A stretch of DNA of 64,000 nucleotides, taken from the NCBI GenBank assembly GCA_964593585.1, contig CAZQIZ010000010.1, positions 1 through 64,000 of the forward strand. Reading direction: 5' to 3'. Each line of letters begins with the position of its first letter. Within the stretch, counting starts at the first letter, position 1. Source of the DNA: JACQFV01 sp964593585. Lineage in GTDB: Bacteria > Zixibacteria > MSB-5A5 > WJJR01. Of the stretch, positions 28,505-36,967 are shown piece after piece. The position numbers and the translations under genes were made by a program. The notes under the pieces were generated by a model. The model did no database searches and was not told the origin of the DNA. It saw nothing but the letters and a program-made list of their open reading frames with translations.

Positions 28505-28984
28505 ATGCAAAAACCGCGCCCCCGAAACTGGCATGATCCACGCAAACAACCCGTGCATGGCGTCATTCAATCATCCGATCATCCCACGATCGTCTTTCTA
28601 ACAGTCTGCACGAAAGACCGCAAGAAATGGCTCGCCACCGAATCCGTGCATCGGCAATTGCTTGACGCGTGGCGTGCCGCGGGGGGCTGGCGGGTAAGCC
28701 GCTATGTCATCATGCCCGACCATGTCCATCTATTCGCCGGTTGGGACGGAGGCCAGTGGGGCTTGGACAGTTGGTGCAAGTATTGGAAGGCGCTTTTCTC
28801 GAAGAGTCACCAGAATCCCGAGCACCGCTGGCAAACGGGGTACTGGGACACCCGGCTGAAATCATACGAGCAATTTCAATCGAAATGGGACTATGTGAGA
28901 GATAATCCCGTGCGTCACAATCTCGTGAGCACAAAAAACGAATGGCCGTTTCAGGGAGTTCTCTATGAATTCGGCGCTTGGTGA
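28505..28984 (+). CDS. REP-associated tyrosine transposase (RAYT, Y1_Tnp / IS200-like)
   Basis: 159 residues from ATG 28505. It is a small HUH-type single-strand nuclease: HVH at 73-75 in MPDHVHLF, and the candidate catalytic tyrosine Tyr130 in KWDYVRDNPVRH, the usual position before a YxxNPV-type motif. RAYT proteins are domesticated relatives of IS200 transposases that recognise and move flanking REP palindromes; direct and inverted copies of such a repeat lie on both sides here. The reading frame stays open upstream to 28277, so the three upstream repeats would encode an in-frame 23-residue periodic peptide (REGEASAEPA). The longer protein is possible, but the shorter start matches the family length. 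It sits inside the Bat operon. Confidence 0.88.
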   Translation: MQKPRPRNWHDPRKQPVHGVIQSSDHPTIVFLTVCTKDRKKWLATESVHRQLLDAWRAAGGWRVSRYVIMPDHVHLFAGWDGGQWGLDSWCKYWKALFSKSHQNPEHRWQTGYWDTRLKSYEQFQSKWDYVRDNPVRHNLVSTKNEWPFQGVLYEFGAW

Positions 28985-28986
28985 AA

Positions 28987-29020
28987 AAGAGCAGGCTCGG
29001 CGGAAGCCTCGCTCTCCCGG
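28987..29020 (-). repeat. REP-like repeat, unit 4, inverted
   Basis: Near-exact reverse complement of units 1-3, starting two bases after the transposase stop codon. With the upstream units it forms the inverted pair expected of a REP/BIME substrate. Confidence 0.85.
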
Positions 29021-29035
29021 ATGTCGAGTTGTGAG

Positions 29036-29069
29036 CGGGGAGTGCGAAGCTTTTGCAGAGCCCGCTCTT
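29036..29069 (+). repeat. REP-like repeat, unit 5, degenerate
   Basis: A diverged copy: GCGAAGCTTTTGCAGAGC replaces the central part, but the ends (GGGGAG and CCCGCTCTT) are kept. It starts 70 bases before unit 6, repeating the upstream period. Confidence 0.6.
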
Positions 29070-29105
29070 CCGCATCCCCAATTCACATCCGTCCCCAAAC
29101 GTCAC

Positions 29106-29138
29106 TGGGAGGGCGAGGCTTCCGCCGAGCCTGCTCTT
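29106..29138 (+). repeat. REP-like repeat, unit 6
   Basis: A nearly perfect direct copy of unit 1, with the TTTTGACT flank also seen after unit 3. A further fragment (TGCCGAGCCTGCTTTG) around 29200-29216 may be a decayed seventh copy before the DUF58 gene. Confidence 0.85.
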
Positions 29139-29240
29139 TTGACTCCGACCATGACGGGGTTTCGGACCCAAATCCGGGCAGGCGATCCGCCGCGCCGGAC
29201 TGCCGAGCCTGCTTTGTACCTAACCTGACGACCGACGACC

Positions 29241-30119
29241 ATGCTCCCGAAAGAACTCATCGCCCAGATCCGCAAAATCGAGATCCACACCAACCGCTTG
29301 GTGAACGATCTCTTCGGCGGCGAGTACCATTCCGTCTTCAAGGGGCAGGGGATGGAATTCGAGGAGGTGCGCGAATACCTCCCCGGCGATGACATCCGCC
29401 TGATCGACTGGAACGTGACCGCCCGCGCCGGCGCCCCCTTCATCAAGAAGTTCCGCGAAGAACGCGAACTGTTGGTGATGCTCCTGGTCGACCTGTCCGC
29501 CTCCGGACATTTCGGCACCGTGACCCGCGCCAAAAACCAGGTCGCCGCCGAAACCGCCGCCGTGCTCGCCTTCTCGGCGATCAAGAACAACGACAAGGTC
29601 GGCATGATCGTCTTCACCGACGAGGTCGAGTTGTTCATCCCGCCGAAGAAGGGCCGCTCGCATGTGCTGCGCCTCATCCGCGAGATCCTCTATTTCGAGC
29701 CCAAGGGACGGGGCACCAACATTCGCGCCGCGCTCGACTTCTTCGCCCGCGTCACCCGGCGCAAGTCGGTGGCCTTCCTGATCTCCGATTTCTTTGATAA
29801 GGGGTATGAACATCAACTGGCGGTGGCGCACCGCCGTCACGATCTTATCGCCGTGCAGGTCGAGGACCCGCGCGAACGCGAGTGGGTTGATGTCGGCCTG
29901 ATTGAACTGGAGGATTTCGAAACCGGCGAGCGCAAGGTCGTCGACACCTCCGACCCCGCCGCCAAACGCGCCTTCGAACGGTCGGTGATCCTGACCGAAC
30001 AACGGCGCAAGCGCTTTTTCGACTCGATCAGTCTCGACACGGTCACGCTGTCCACCGGACGGCCGGTGGCCGACGGGCTGATTCGGTTTTTCCGCCAGCG
30101 GGAACGCCGCCGGCGCTAA
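29241..30119 (+). CDS. DUF58 domain protein of the MoxR/Bat system
   Basis: 292 residues. The DUF58 signature is present: FKGQGMEFEEVREYLPGDD and IDWNVTARAG near residues 35-65, followed by a VWA-like fold starting LVDLSASGHF (about 88-97), in which the metal-site serine pattern D-x-S-x-S is kept. It is a cytoplasmic, soluble member without the transmembrane pair found in longer DUF58 proteins. DUF58 and MoxR proteins are partners throughout bacteria, and the gene order moxR-DUF58-bat is conserved; here the order is kept although a transposase has entered between the two. Its biochemical role is not settled. Confidence 0.92.
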   Translation: MLPKELIAQIRKIEIHTNRLVNDLFGGEYHSVFKGQGMEFEEVREYLPGDDIRLIDWNVTARAGAPFIKKFREERELLVMLLVDLSASGHFGTVTRAKNQVAAETAAVLAFSAIKNNDKVGMIVFTDEVELFIPPKKGRSHVLRLIREILYFEPKGRGTNIRAALDFFARVTRRKSVAFLISDFFDKGYEHQLAVAHRRHDLIAVQVEDPREREWVDVGLIELEDFETGERKVVDTSDPAAKRAFERSVILTEQRRKRFFDSISLDTVTLSTGRPVADGLIRFFRQRERRRR

Positions 30120-30166
30120 GGCGGGTGCGACCCGCCGCATGACCCGCAGGGCGGGCTCTGCCCGCC
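30120..30166 (+). repeat. Pair of GC hairpins between the DUF58 gene and tatA
   Basis: Two adjacent perfect 7-bp hairpins: GGCGGGT-GCG-ACCCGCC (30120-30136) and GGCGGGC-TCT-GCCCGCC (30150-30166). Neither is followed by a T-run, so they are not simple terminators. They could stabilise the mRNA or be another small REP family. Confidence 0.6.
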
Positions 30167-30183
30167 AAGGAAGGGATGACCCC

Positions 30184-30357
30184 ATGTTTGGCATCGGCGC
30201 AACCGAGTGGTTACTCATTATCCTGGTGCTCATTCTCCTCTTCGGCGCCAAGAAGATCCCCGAGATCGCCCGCGGCCTCGGCAAGAGCGTCAACGAGTTC
30301 AAAAAGGGGATGAGCGAAACCGACGAGAAGAAACCCGACGACGCCCCCAAGGCGTAA
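30184..30357 (+). CDS. tatA: Twin-arginine translocase subunit TatA/TatE
   Basis: 57 residues from ATG 30184, with AGGAAGGG upstream. It has the full TatA pattern: a short N-terminal periplasmic start, one transmembrane helix (about 9-20, WLLIILVLILLF), the hinge FGAKKIPE, an amphipathic helix (IARGLGKSVNEFKKGM) and a charged tail. TatA oligomerises with TatC to export folded proteins. No tatC lies nearby. Its place between the DUF58 gene and the first Bat gene, in the same direction with short gaps, is unusual. Confidence 0.93.
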   Translation: MFGIGATEWLLIILVLILLFGAKKIPEIARGLGKSVNEFKKGMSETDEKKPDDAPKA

Positions 30358-30388
30358 AAGGGACATCGGCAGCGACCGTATTCCGGCT

Positions 30389-31372
30389 ATGACAACACAC
30401 CGCCGTCTGATCGTCTCATTCTGTCTGGCCAGCGTACTCTCGATCTGCTCGGGATGGTTTGCGCAGGCCGCGACGCCGCCGCGCGTGGTCGTCTCCGCCG
30501 ACCACCAGGTGGCCACCGTCGGCGACCCGATCAAACTCTCCATCACCGTTGACCATCAATCCGACTGGCAGCAGTTCCCCCAGCCGCTCTCCGGCAAACT
30601 CGGCGACTTCGACATCCTGCGCGACACCGCCTATGTCGACCGCTGGCGCGAGGGCGACAAGGGACTGGCGTTTAAGCGCGAGTTGACCCTTGCCGCCTTC
30701 AAGCCCGGCGGCGTCTGGATCCCCTCGGTCTCCGGCTTCACCGTCATCGGCGCCGACACCCTGCGCTGGCAGACCGATTCGCTGGCGATCAACATCGAAA
30801 GCGTGCTCGGCCGTCCCGATGCCGACACCACCGACATCGCCGGCCTGAAGCAGCCGTATGTCGCGCCCGAATCGCGCTGGCGCTTCTGGACCGGCATCGC
30901 TCTGCTTGTGGCCGCGATTGCCGTGTACCTCTGGTACCGCCTGCGCCGCCGGACCCATGAACCGGTCCCGGTGGCGCCCCCGCGTCCCGCCTGGGAGATC
31001 GCGCTGGAGGAATTGGAACAACTGCGCCGCGAAGTCAATCCCGCCGCCGATGGCGGCCGTCTCTGGTATTTCCGTCTGTCCGAAATCCTCCGGCGCTACT
31101 GGGATGCCCGCTACGACTGGCAGTCGATCGATCAGACCACGACCGAGATCATCCGCGTCCTGCCACAGGCGCCGTTTGCCGAATCCCATCGCCGCCGCGC
31201 CGCCGAGTTCCTCCATCTGGCCGACTACATCCGCTACGCCCGTCAGCCGGCGCAGGAGGGACGTCCCGAGGTCGATTGGGCATGGGTGAAGTCGTTCATT
31301 GTGGAGACACGTCCGCCGCGTCTGGCCGACTCTGGGGCATCCGAGCCGTCAGGGGAGAGGGCCGCGGCATGA
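30389..31372 (+). CDS. BatD-like membrane protein, second copy
   Basis: 327 residues. Signal peptide (about 1-28), an Ig-like BatD-type beta domain (about 30-140, PRVVVSADHQVATVGDPI), a transmembrane helix (FWTGIALLVAAIAVYLWY, about 169-186) followed by RLRRR, and a helical cytoplasmic domain (about 205-300). Same design as the protein encoded at 26344. Its stop overlaps the start of batA by four bases (ATGA), so the two are translationally coupled. It likely presents the VWA proteins or MoxR to a periplasmic partner, which is inference. Confidence 0.75.
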   Translation: MTTHRRLIVSFCLASVLSICSGWFAQAATPPRVVVSADHQVATVGDPIKLSITVDHQSDWQQFPQPLSGKLGDFDILRDTAYVDRWREGDKGLAFKRELTLAAFKPGGVWIPSVSGFTVIGADTLRWQTDSLAINIESVLGRPDADTTDIAGLKQPYVAPESRWRFWTGIALLVAAIAVYLWYRLRRRTHEPVPVAPPRPAWEIALEELEQLRREVNPAADGGRLWYFRLSEILRRYWDARYDWQSIDQTTTEIIRVLPQAPFAESHRRRAAEFLHLADYIRYARQPAQEGRPEVDWAWVKSFIVETRPPRLADSGASEPSGERAAA

Positions 31373-32361
31373 TCCTGCGTTTCGCCCAGCCCTGGTTTCT
31401 GGCCGGCTTGCTGGTGGTCGCCGCGCTCGTCTGGTGGGAGTTCCAGTCACGTCGACGCGCCCGTGCCGTCGCCTTTTCGTCATTGATGCTTCTGGGCGAC
31501 AGCAAACCGTCCTGGCGCGTGCGCCTGCGCTGGGTGCCGTCCGCGGCGCGCATCCTCGCGCTGGCGGCGCTGGTTGTGGCCATTGCCCGTCCGCAATCCG
31601 GCACCGCCTCGCGCGAAATCACCTCCGAAGGCATCGACATCGTGCTGGCCCTCGATGTCTCCGGCTCGATGAAGGCTGAGGACTTCCAGCCGCACAACCG
31701 TCTCCATGTCGCCAAGGAAGTCGTCCGCGACTTTGTCAAGGAACGCACCAACGACCGCATCGGGCTGGTGGTCTTCTCCGGCGAATCGTTCACCCAGTGC
31801 CCGCTCACTCTCGACTACGATGTCCTCATCGGTTTGCTGGACAAGGTTGATTTCGGCATGATCGAGGATGGCACCGCCATCGGCACCGGGCTGGCCAATG
31901 CGCTCAACCGTCTGCGCGAGTCCAACGCCAAAAGCAAGATCGTGATCCTTCTCACCGACGGGGTCAACAACCGCGGCCAGATCGAGCCGCTCACCGCCGC
32001 GCAGGTCGCCAAGACCCTCGGCGTCAAGGTCTACACCATCGGCGCCGGCAAGCCCGGCAATGCCATGTATCCGGTCGAGGATCCGATCTTCGGCAAGCGC
32101 TACATCAGTCTGCCCAACGAAATCGACGAGGAAATTCTCCAGCAAATCGCCGACATGACCGGCGGACGCTACTACCGCGCCCAATCGGAACAGATGCTCG
32201 AACGCATCTACAAGGAAATCAGCACGCTGGAAAAAACCGAAGTGAAGGTGAAGGAGTATGTTCAGTATCGCGACCTGTTCGGCTGGTTTGCCGGACTGGC
32301 CTTGGCGGCCACCGTGCTGAGCGCCGTGCTGTCGGGAACCTGGTTCCGACGGATTCCGTAA
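31369..32361 (+). CDS. batA: BatA: membrane-anchored VWA domain protein
   Basis: 330 residues from ATG 31369 (GGGGAGAGGG upstream, ATGA overlap with the preceding gene). Two N-terminal transmembrane helices (about 8-24 and 59-74), a VWA domain with intact MIDAS Asp96-x-Ser98-x-Ser100 (DVSGSM), Thr in DGTAIG and Asp in LTDG, and a C-terminal transmembrane helix (about 303-322). The layout and the following batB-batE order match the Bacteroides aerotolerance operon, linked to oxygen or stress tolerance in Bacteroides and Francisella. Firm call. Confidence 0.93.
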   Translation: MILRFAQPWFLAGLLVVAALVWWEFQSRRRARAVAFSSLMLLGDSKPSWRVRLRWVPSAARILALAALVVAIARPQSGTASREITSEGIDIVLALDVSGSMKAEDFQPHNRLHVAKEVVRDFVKERTNDRIGLVVFSGESFTQCPLTLDYDVLIGLLDKVDFGMIEDGTAIGTGLANALNRLRESNAKSKIVILLTDGVNNRGQIEPLTAAQVAKTLGVKVYTIGAGKPGNAMYPVEDPIFGKRYISLPNEIDEEILQQIADMTGGRYYRAQSEQMLERIYKEISTLEKTEVKVKEYVQYRDLFGWFAGLALAATVLSAVLSGTWFRRIP

Positions 32362-32371
32362 GAGATACCCT

Positions 32372-33391
32372 ATGCGATTCGGCGCTTCACAATGGCTCTG
32401 GGGGCTTGCGGCCCTGCCGCTTCTGCTGGGTTTTCTGGTCTGGATCTGGCGGGCGCGGGCGCGTCTGGCGGCGCGGTTCGCCGACGGCGTCCTGTGGAAG
32501 CAACTGGCCGGCGAGGAGCCGGTTGCCGCGCGCCGCTGGAAGCCCATCCTCTTCATCCTCGCGGTAGCGCTGATGATCGTCGGGCTCGCCGGGCCGCAGT
32601 GGGGCGCGCGCGCCGTCATGCTGCAGCGACGCGGCCTTGATATTGTGATCGCGCTGGATGTCTCGCGCTCGATGCTGGCGGCCGATGTCAAACCCAACCG
32701 CCTCGAACGCGCCAAACGCGAGATCTCCGGCATTCTCGACCGTCTCGCCGGCGACCGCATCGGGCTGGTGGTCTTCTCCGGCGACGCGTTCGTGCAGTGC
32801 CCGCTCACCCTCGATGCCTCCGCCGCCCGCATGCTGCTCGATGCGGTTGGGGTCAATTCCGGCGGACGGCCCGGCACCATCATCGCCGAAGCGATCGAGA
32901 CCGCCATCGGCATGTATGAACAAAACGAGCGTCAGTTCAAGATCCTGATCCTCGTCACCGACGGCGAAGGTCACGAGGGCGACCCGCTGGCGGCGGCGCA
33001 GAAGGCCGCCGAGGCCGGCATCCGCATCTACACCGTCGGCATCGGCACCCCGCAGGGCGAGCCGATCCCCGAATTCGATGAGCGCGGCAACCAGATCGGG
33101 TTTAAAAAGGACGAAAACGGCCAGGTGGTGCTCTCGAAACTAGATGAAGTCACGCTCCAGAAAGTCGCGCTGGCCACCAACGGCCACTGCTTCCGTGCCG
33201 GCCCGGCGCAGATGGAACTGGATGCGCTCTTTGATGAATTGTCGACGTTGGAGAAAAAGGAGATGGAAGGCCGTCTGTTTACCGAATTCGAGCAGCGCTT
33301 TCACTACTTCCTGATCCCGGCATTCTTGTTATTGGCAGTGGAAATGGCGCTCCCCGCCCGCCCGCGGCGAACCGGCGCGCCGCAGAGGTAA
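32372..33391 (+). CDS. batB: BatB: membrane-anchored VWA domain protein
   Basis: 339 residues, 10 bases after batA. Same design as BatA: helices at about 9-26 and 57-73, VWA domain with MIDAS Asp96-x-Ser98-x-Ser100 (DVSRSM) and VTDGEGHEG, and a C-terminal helix (about 309-325). The PEFDERGN loop, which follows the VWA core, is typical of BatB and distinguishes it from BatA. BatA and BatB are thought to form a hetero-complex at the membrane. Confidence 0.93.
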   Translation: MRFGASQWLWGLAALPLLLGFLVWIWRARARLAARFADGVLWKQLAGEEPVAARRWKPILFILAVALMIVGLAGPQWGARAVMLQRRGLDIVIALDVSRSMLAADVKPNRLERAKREISGILDRLAGDRIGLVVFSGDAFVQCPLTLDASAARMLLDAVGVNSGGRPGTIIAEAIETAIGMYEQNERQFKILILVTDGEGHEGDPLAAAQKAAEAGIRIYTVGIGTPQGEPIPEFDERGNQIGFKKDENGQVVLSKLDEVTLQKVALATNGHCFRAGPAQMELDALFDELSTLEKKEMEGRLFTEFEQRFHYFLIPAFLLLAVEMALPARPRRTGAPQR

Positions 33392-33447
33392 GGCCCGTAA
33401 GTAAGACAAGGGGCTTTTGGCCCCTTGTCACCCGACAAGAGACACCA

Positions 33448-34221
33448 ATGACCCTGCGACTGACCATACTCCTTGCCCTCCTCGTCGCCCTGACCGTCCC
33501 GGCGCACGCCGACCAGTTTGCCCGGCGCAACAACACCGGCAACAAACTGCTGAAGGAAGGACAGATCGACTCGGCCATCACCGAGTACCGCGCCGCCCGC
33601 GTCGAAAGGCCCGACCAGCCCGGCGTGGTCTACAACCTCGGCTCCGCCTACCACCAGAAGGGTGTTTTCGACACCGCGCAGATGGAACTGCAAAACGCCA
33701 TCGCCCATGTCGAGCCGATGTTGAAACCGAACGCCTATTACAACCTCGGCAACACATTCTATCGCATGCAGGAATACGAATCAGCCATCGAGGCCTACAA
33801 GCAAGCGCTGTTGGCCAACCCCTCCGACCTGGATGCCAAGCACAATCTCGAGATGGCCCTGCGTCAGATGAACCAGCAGGATTCCTCCAGCCAGAAGCAG
33901 GAGCAAAAGCAGGACCAGCAACAGCAGGACTCGACCGGCCAGCAGCAGCAAAACCAGCAACAGCAGAATCAGGACTCAACCCGGAATCAGCAGCAACAAC
34001 AGCAAAACCAGGACGGCAATCAAGACCAGCAGCAGCAACAACAGCAGCCCGACCAGCCGCGGGAGGGACAGCCGCGCGAGCAACGGCAGCCCAAGCCGGT
34101 GCAGGGCATGACCAGGGCCGACGCCGAGCGCCTCCTCGACGCGCTCAAGAACAATGAACTGGCGTTGCAGAAAAAACGCGCGCAACGTACCACCGGCGAG
34201 AAGGTCGCCAAGGACTGGTAA
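33448..34221 (+). CDS. batC: BatC: periplasmic TPR protein with glutamine-rich linker
   Basis: 257 residues. Signal peptide (1-22), three TPR units (about 25-135; NNTGNKLLKEGQ, VVYNLGSAYHQKG, AYYNLGNTFYRMQ), then a striking Gln-rich tract (about 148-205) coded mainly by CAG and CAA, and a conserved tail with RADAERLLDALKNNE, as in BatC proteins. It stops one base before the next start. BatC-type proteins bind the other Bat components on the periplasmic side. Confidence 0.88.
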   Translation: MTLRLTILLALLVALTVPAHADQFARRNNTGNKLLKEGQIDSAITEYRAARVERPDQPGVVYNLGSAYHQKGVFDTAQMELQNAIAHVEPMLKPNAYYNLGNTFYRMQEYESAIEAYKQALLANPSDLDAKHNLEMALRQMNQQDSSSQKQEQKQDQQQQDSTGQQQQNQQQQNQDSTRNQQQQQQNQDGNQDQQQQQQQPDQPREGQPREQRQPKPVQGMTRADAERLLDALKNNELALQKKRAQRTTGEKVAKDW

Positions 34222-36087
34222 GTGATGTCAGGGCACGGCCACCATCAATTGGATTCGCCGACTCGCCGCGGGACTACCCCGCGTCGGAGTGTGGGTCTGA
34301 TCGCGGCCCTGCTGCTTCTGCTCGGCGGTCTCGTCGCCCTGGTCCCGTCTGCGTCGGCCGACACCCGCATCACCGCCAAGGTCGAGCCGAAGAAGATTTC
34401 GATGTACGAAAACGTCACTCTCGAAATCACGGTCATCAGCGACAACCAGAATGTCCCGCAGCCGCAACTGCCCCCGTTGACCGATTTTCAGGTGTTCTCC
34501 TCGGGGCGCAGCCAGAGCATCCAGTACATCAACGGGCGTATCAGTGCCAGCGTGACCTACACCTATGTTCTGGCGCCGCGTCAGCCGGGCCGTTTCACCG
34601 TTGGTCCGGCCACCGTCACCGTCGGCGGATCGGTTTATTCCACACAGCCCGAAGCGGTGGTGGTCACCGATGCGCCGCCGCCGGCCCCGCGGCAACAGCA
34701 GCAACAGGACCCCGCGGCGCGGCGCACCAACCGCGAGCGGCATGTCTTCATCACCGCCTCGCTGGACAAGGACACGGTGTACGTCAACGAGCCAGTCACC
34801 TTCATTTTCCGCTTCTACACCGGCGAACGGCTCCTCTCCAATCCCGAGTATCAGCGCCCCGCCTTCACCGGCTTCTGGGTCGAGGATCTTCCCCCGCAGC
34901 GCAAGTACACGACCTCGATCGACGGAATCACCTATGAAGTGACCGAAATCCGCACCGCGCTCTTTCCCGCCGAGGCCGGCGCGAAGCTGATTCCCGCTGC
35001 CGAGGTGAACGCGACCGTGCGCGGCAGCCGTCGGCGCAGCAACCGCATCAACCCATTCGACCTGTTTGACGACAGTTTCTTCGACCGCGGCGAAACCTTG
35101 CGCCTGACCACCGATCCGCTCAAACTGGTGGTTCTGCCGACCCCGCCGACCTCGGTGTCGCCGCCGCCCTCCGGGTTGGTCGGCAACTTCGAAATCCGCG
35201 CCAAGGCCGACGTGCGCGAGGTCAACGTCGGCGACCCCGTGACCGTGAGCGTCACCATCACCGGCGAGGGGAACATCAAGGCGGTGCCGCGTCCCTATCG
35301 CGACACCCTTCCCAACTTCCGCATGTTCTCCGGCGGCACCAGCGAGAACATCACCACCGCCGACTACCGCATCCGCGGCGCCAAGACCTTCGATGAAGTC
35401 TTCGTGCCCCAGCGCGCGGGGACCTACACGCTCCCGCAATTCGCGCTGACGTATTTCGACCCGAAGGCCCGCGCCTACGAGACCGTGCGCACCGACCCGA
35501 TTGAAATCACCGTCACCGGAGGCGCCGCCGACTTCACCATTCCGTCGTTGCGCCTGGAGCCGGACCAGATTTCCGATCTGGCCGCCGATGTGCGCTTCCT
35601 CAAGACCGATGGCAGCCAACTGCGCCGCCACAGCGGCGCCGGGCTCTTCGGCTGGGCCTTCTGGATTGGACATTTCCTGCCGCTGTCGGGATTGGTCGGT
35701 TTCTTCATCTGGCGGCGCGGAGTTCTGCGCGAGGCGGCCGATCCGGTCGGACGCCGCCGCCGACTGGCGCGCGCCGCGGCGCTGGCCCGTCTGCGCGGCG
35801 ACAACGGCAAGGGACCGGCGCAACCGCTGACTTACAGCGATCTGGCCGATGCGCTGCTGCAGTTTTATTCCGACCGCTACAACACCAGCGCGCAGGGGTT
35901 GACACGCGCCGAGATGCGCGTCCGCCTGACCGCCGCGGGACTCCCTGATGCCACCATCCGCGATTATCTCGAGTTGCTCGACCTCTGCGACCGCGGACGT
36001 TACGCCCCCGGCGCGCAGAATCAGGTCGGCGCCGACACCGTTGCCCGCGCCGAAGCGATTATTGCCGCCATCGAGGCAGGGAAGTAG
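34222..36087 (+). CDS. batD: BatD: large periplasmic Ig-like membrane protein
   Basis: 621 residues from GTG 34222 directly after the batC stop, or 620 from ATG 34225. A signal peptide or anchor (about 25-46), then a BatD-type series of beta domains (about 48-450), including AKVEPKKISMYENVTLEI and TGERLLSNPEYQRPAFTGF, and a transmembrane helix (about 474-493, FWIGHFLPLSGLVGFFIW) followed by a helical cytoplasmic tail. Length and layout are as in full-length BatD, called oxygen-tolerance protein in some databases. Confidence 0.9.
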   Translation: MMSGHGHHQLDSPTRRGTTPRRSVGLIAALLLLLGGLVALVPSASADTRITAKVEPKKISMYENVTLEITVISDNQNVPQPQLPPLTDFQVFSSGRSQSIQYINGRISASVTYTYVLAPRQPGRFTVGPATVTVGGSVYSTQPEAVVVTDAPPPAPRQQQQQDPAARRTNRERHVFITASLDKDTVYVNEPVTFIFRFYTGERLLSNPEYQRPAFTGFWVEDLPPQRKYTTSIDGITYEVTEIRTALFPAEAGAKLIPAAEVNATVRGSRRRSNRINPFDLFDDSFFDRGETLRLTTDPLKLVVLPTPPTSVSPPPSGLVGNFEIRAKADVREVNVGDPVTVSVTITGEGNIKAVPRPYRDTLPNFRMFSGGTSENITTADYRIRGAKTFDEVFVPQRAGTYTLPQFALTYFDPKARAYETVRTDPIEITVTGGAADFTIPSLRLEPDQISDLAADVRFLKTDGSQLRRHSGAGLFGWAFWIGHFLPLSGLVGFFIWRRGVLREAADPVGRRRRLARAAALARLRGDNGKGPAQPLTYSDLADALLQFYSDRYNTSAQGLTRAEMRVRLTAAGLPDATIRDYLELLDLCDRGRYAPGAQNQVGADTVARAEAIIAAIEAGK

Positions 36088-36089
36088 CC

Positions 36090-36848
36090 ATGCGCCGCCT
36101 CTTGGTCCTGCTGCTTTTGCTCGCTGTCGCGCCGGCGACGCTTCATGCGCAGGATCCGCAGACGCTCTTCGATGATGCGGTCTCCGCCTACCAGCGTGGC
36201 CGCTACGATTCCGCCGCCATCGGGTTCTCGCGCATTGTCCAGGGGGGCATCGATGATCCGCGCGTCTGGTACAACCTCGGCAACAGCCATTTCAAGTCGG
36301 GCCATATCGGCGCGGCCTTGGTGTCCTACCGCCGCGGCCTGCGTCTGGCGCCCCGCGATGCCGATCTCATGGCCAATCTGCGCTATGTCCGTCTCTTCGC
36401 TGTCGACAAGATCGAACCCGTCGGCGAGTTGTTCCTGACCACCTGGTGGCGCGCCGCCGTCGATCGGCTCTCGCTCCACGAGGCCCGTTGGATCGCCTCC
36501 CTGATCTTCTGGCTGGCGGGCATTCTGACTGTCTGGCGATTCTGGCCCGGTACCGCGCGGCGCGCACGGCTGCCCCTCTGGCTGGTGACCGGCATTTGGG
36601 TAATCTGGCTTGTCGCGACCGGCGCCAGCGCCACCTGTTACGCCCGCGACGTCGCGGCGCGAGACGGTTTCGTCATCGCCACGCAGACCGAAGTGCGCGG
36701 CGGCCCGGGCGATGAATACACCCTGCAATTTGTCGCGCATGATGGTTTGGCCGGCGCCGTCGAACGCACCGAATCGGGTTGGCATCTGGTCCGTTTCCCC
36801 AACGGCCTCAAGGGCTGGCTCCCGGTTTCATCCTTCGAAATCATCTGA
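36090..36848 (+). CDS. batE: BatE: TPR-membrane-SH3 protein
   Basis: 252 residues, two bases after batD. Signal peptide (1-20), TPR units (about 22-95; NLGNSHFKSGH), two transmembrane helices (about 134-150 and 164-182), and a C-terminal bacterial SH3 domain (about 195-252; TEVRGGPGDEY, GLKGWLPVSSFEII). This TPR-TM-SH3 order is the BatE layout. It closes the operon; the next gene starts 119 bases later and is unrelated. Confidence 0.9.
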   Translation: MRRLLVLLLLLAVAPATLHAQDPQTLFDDAVSAYQRGRYDSAAIGFSRIVQGGIDDPRVWYNLGNSHFKSGHIGAALVSYRRGLRLAPRDADLMANLRYVRLFAVDKIEPVGELFLTTWWRAAVDRLSLHEARWIASLIFWLAGILTVWRFWPGTARRARLPLWLVTGIWVIWLVATGASATCYARDVAARDGFVIATQTEVRGGPGDEYTLQFVAHDGLAGAVERTESGWHLVRFPNGLKGWLPVSSFEII

Positions 36849-36967
36849 GTTGCCGAGAACGCCGAACGCGCGGCCGCCCGCATTCCGATTGACTCCCTTC
36901 GCCAAAGGGCCGATTTTGCCCTCTGGCCCCGGGCCAATTCCACCCCGGTTCCCCGAATGAACTGACC

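Noticed and set aside
28325..29138. CRISPR array
   Set aside because: Repeats are 33 bp with a 69-bp period, but there are only three in a row, spacers resemble each other, inverted copies occur, and no cas genes are near. The transposase between them fits a REP system.
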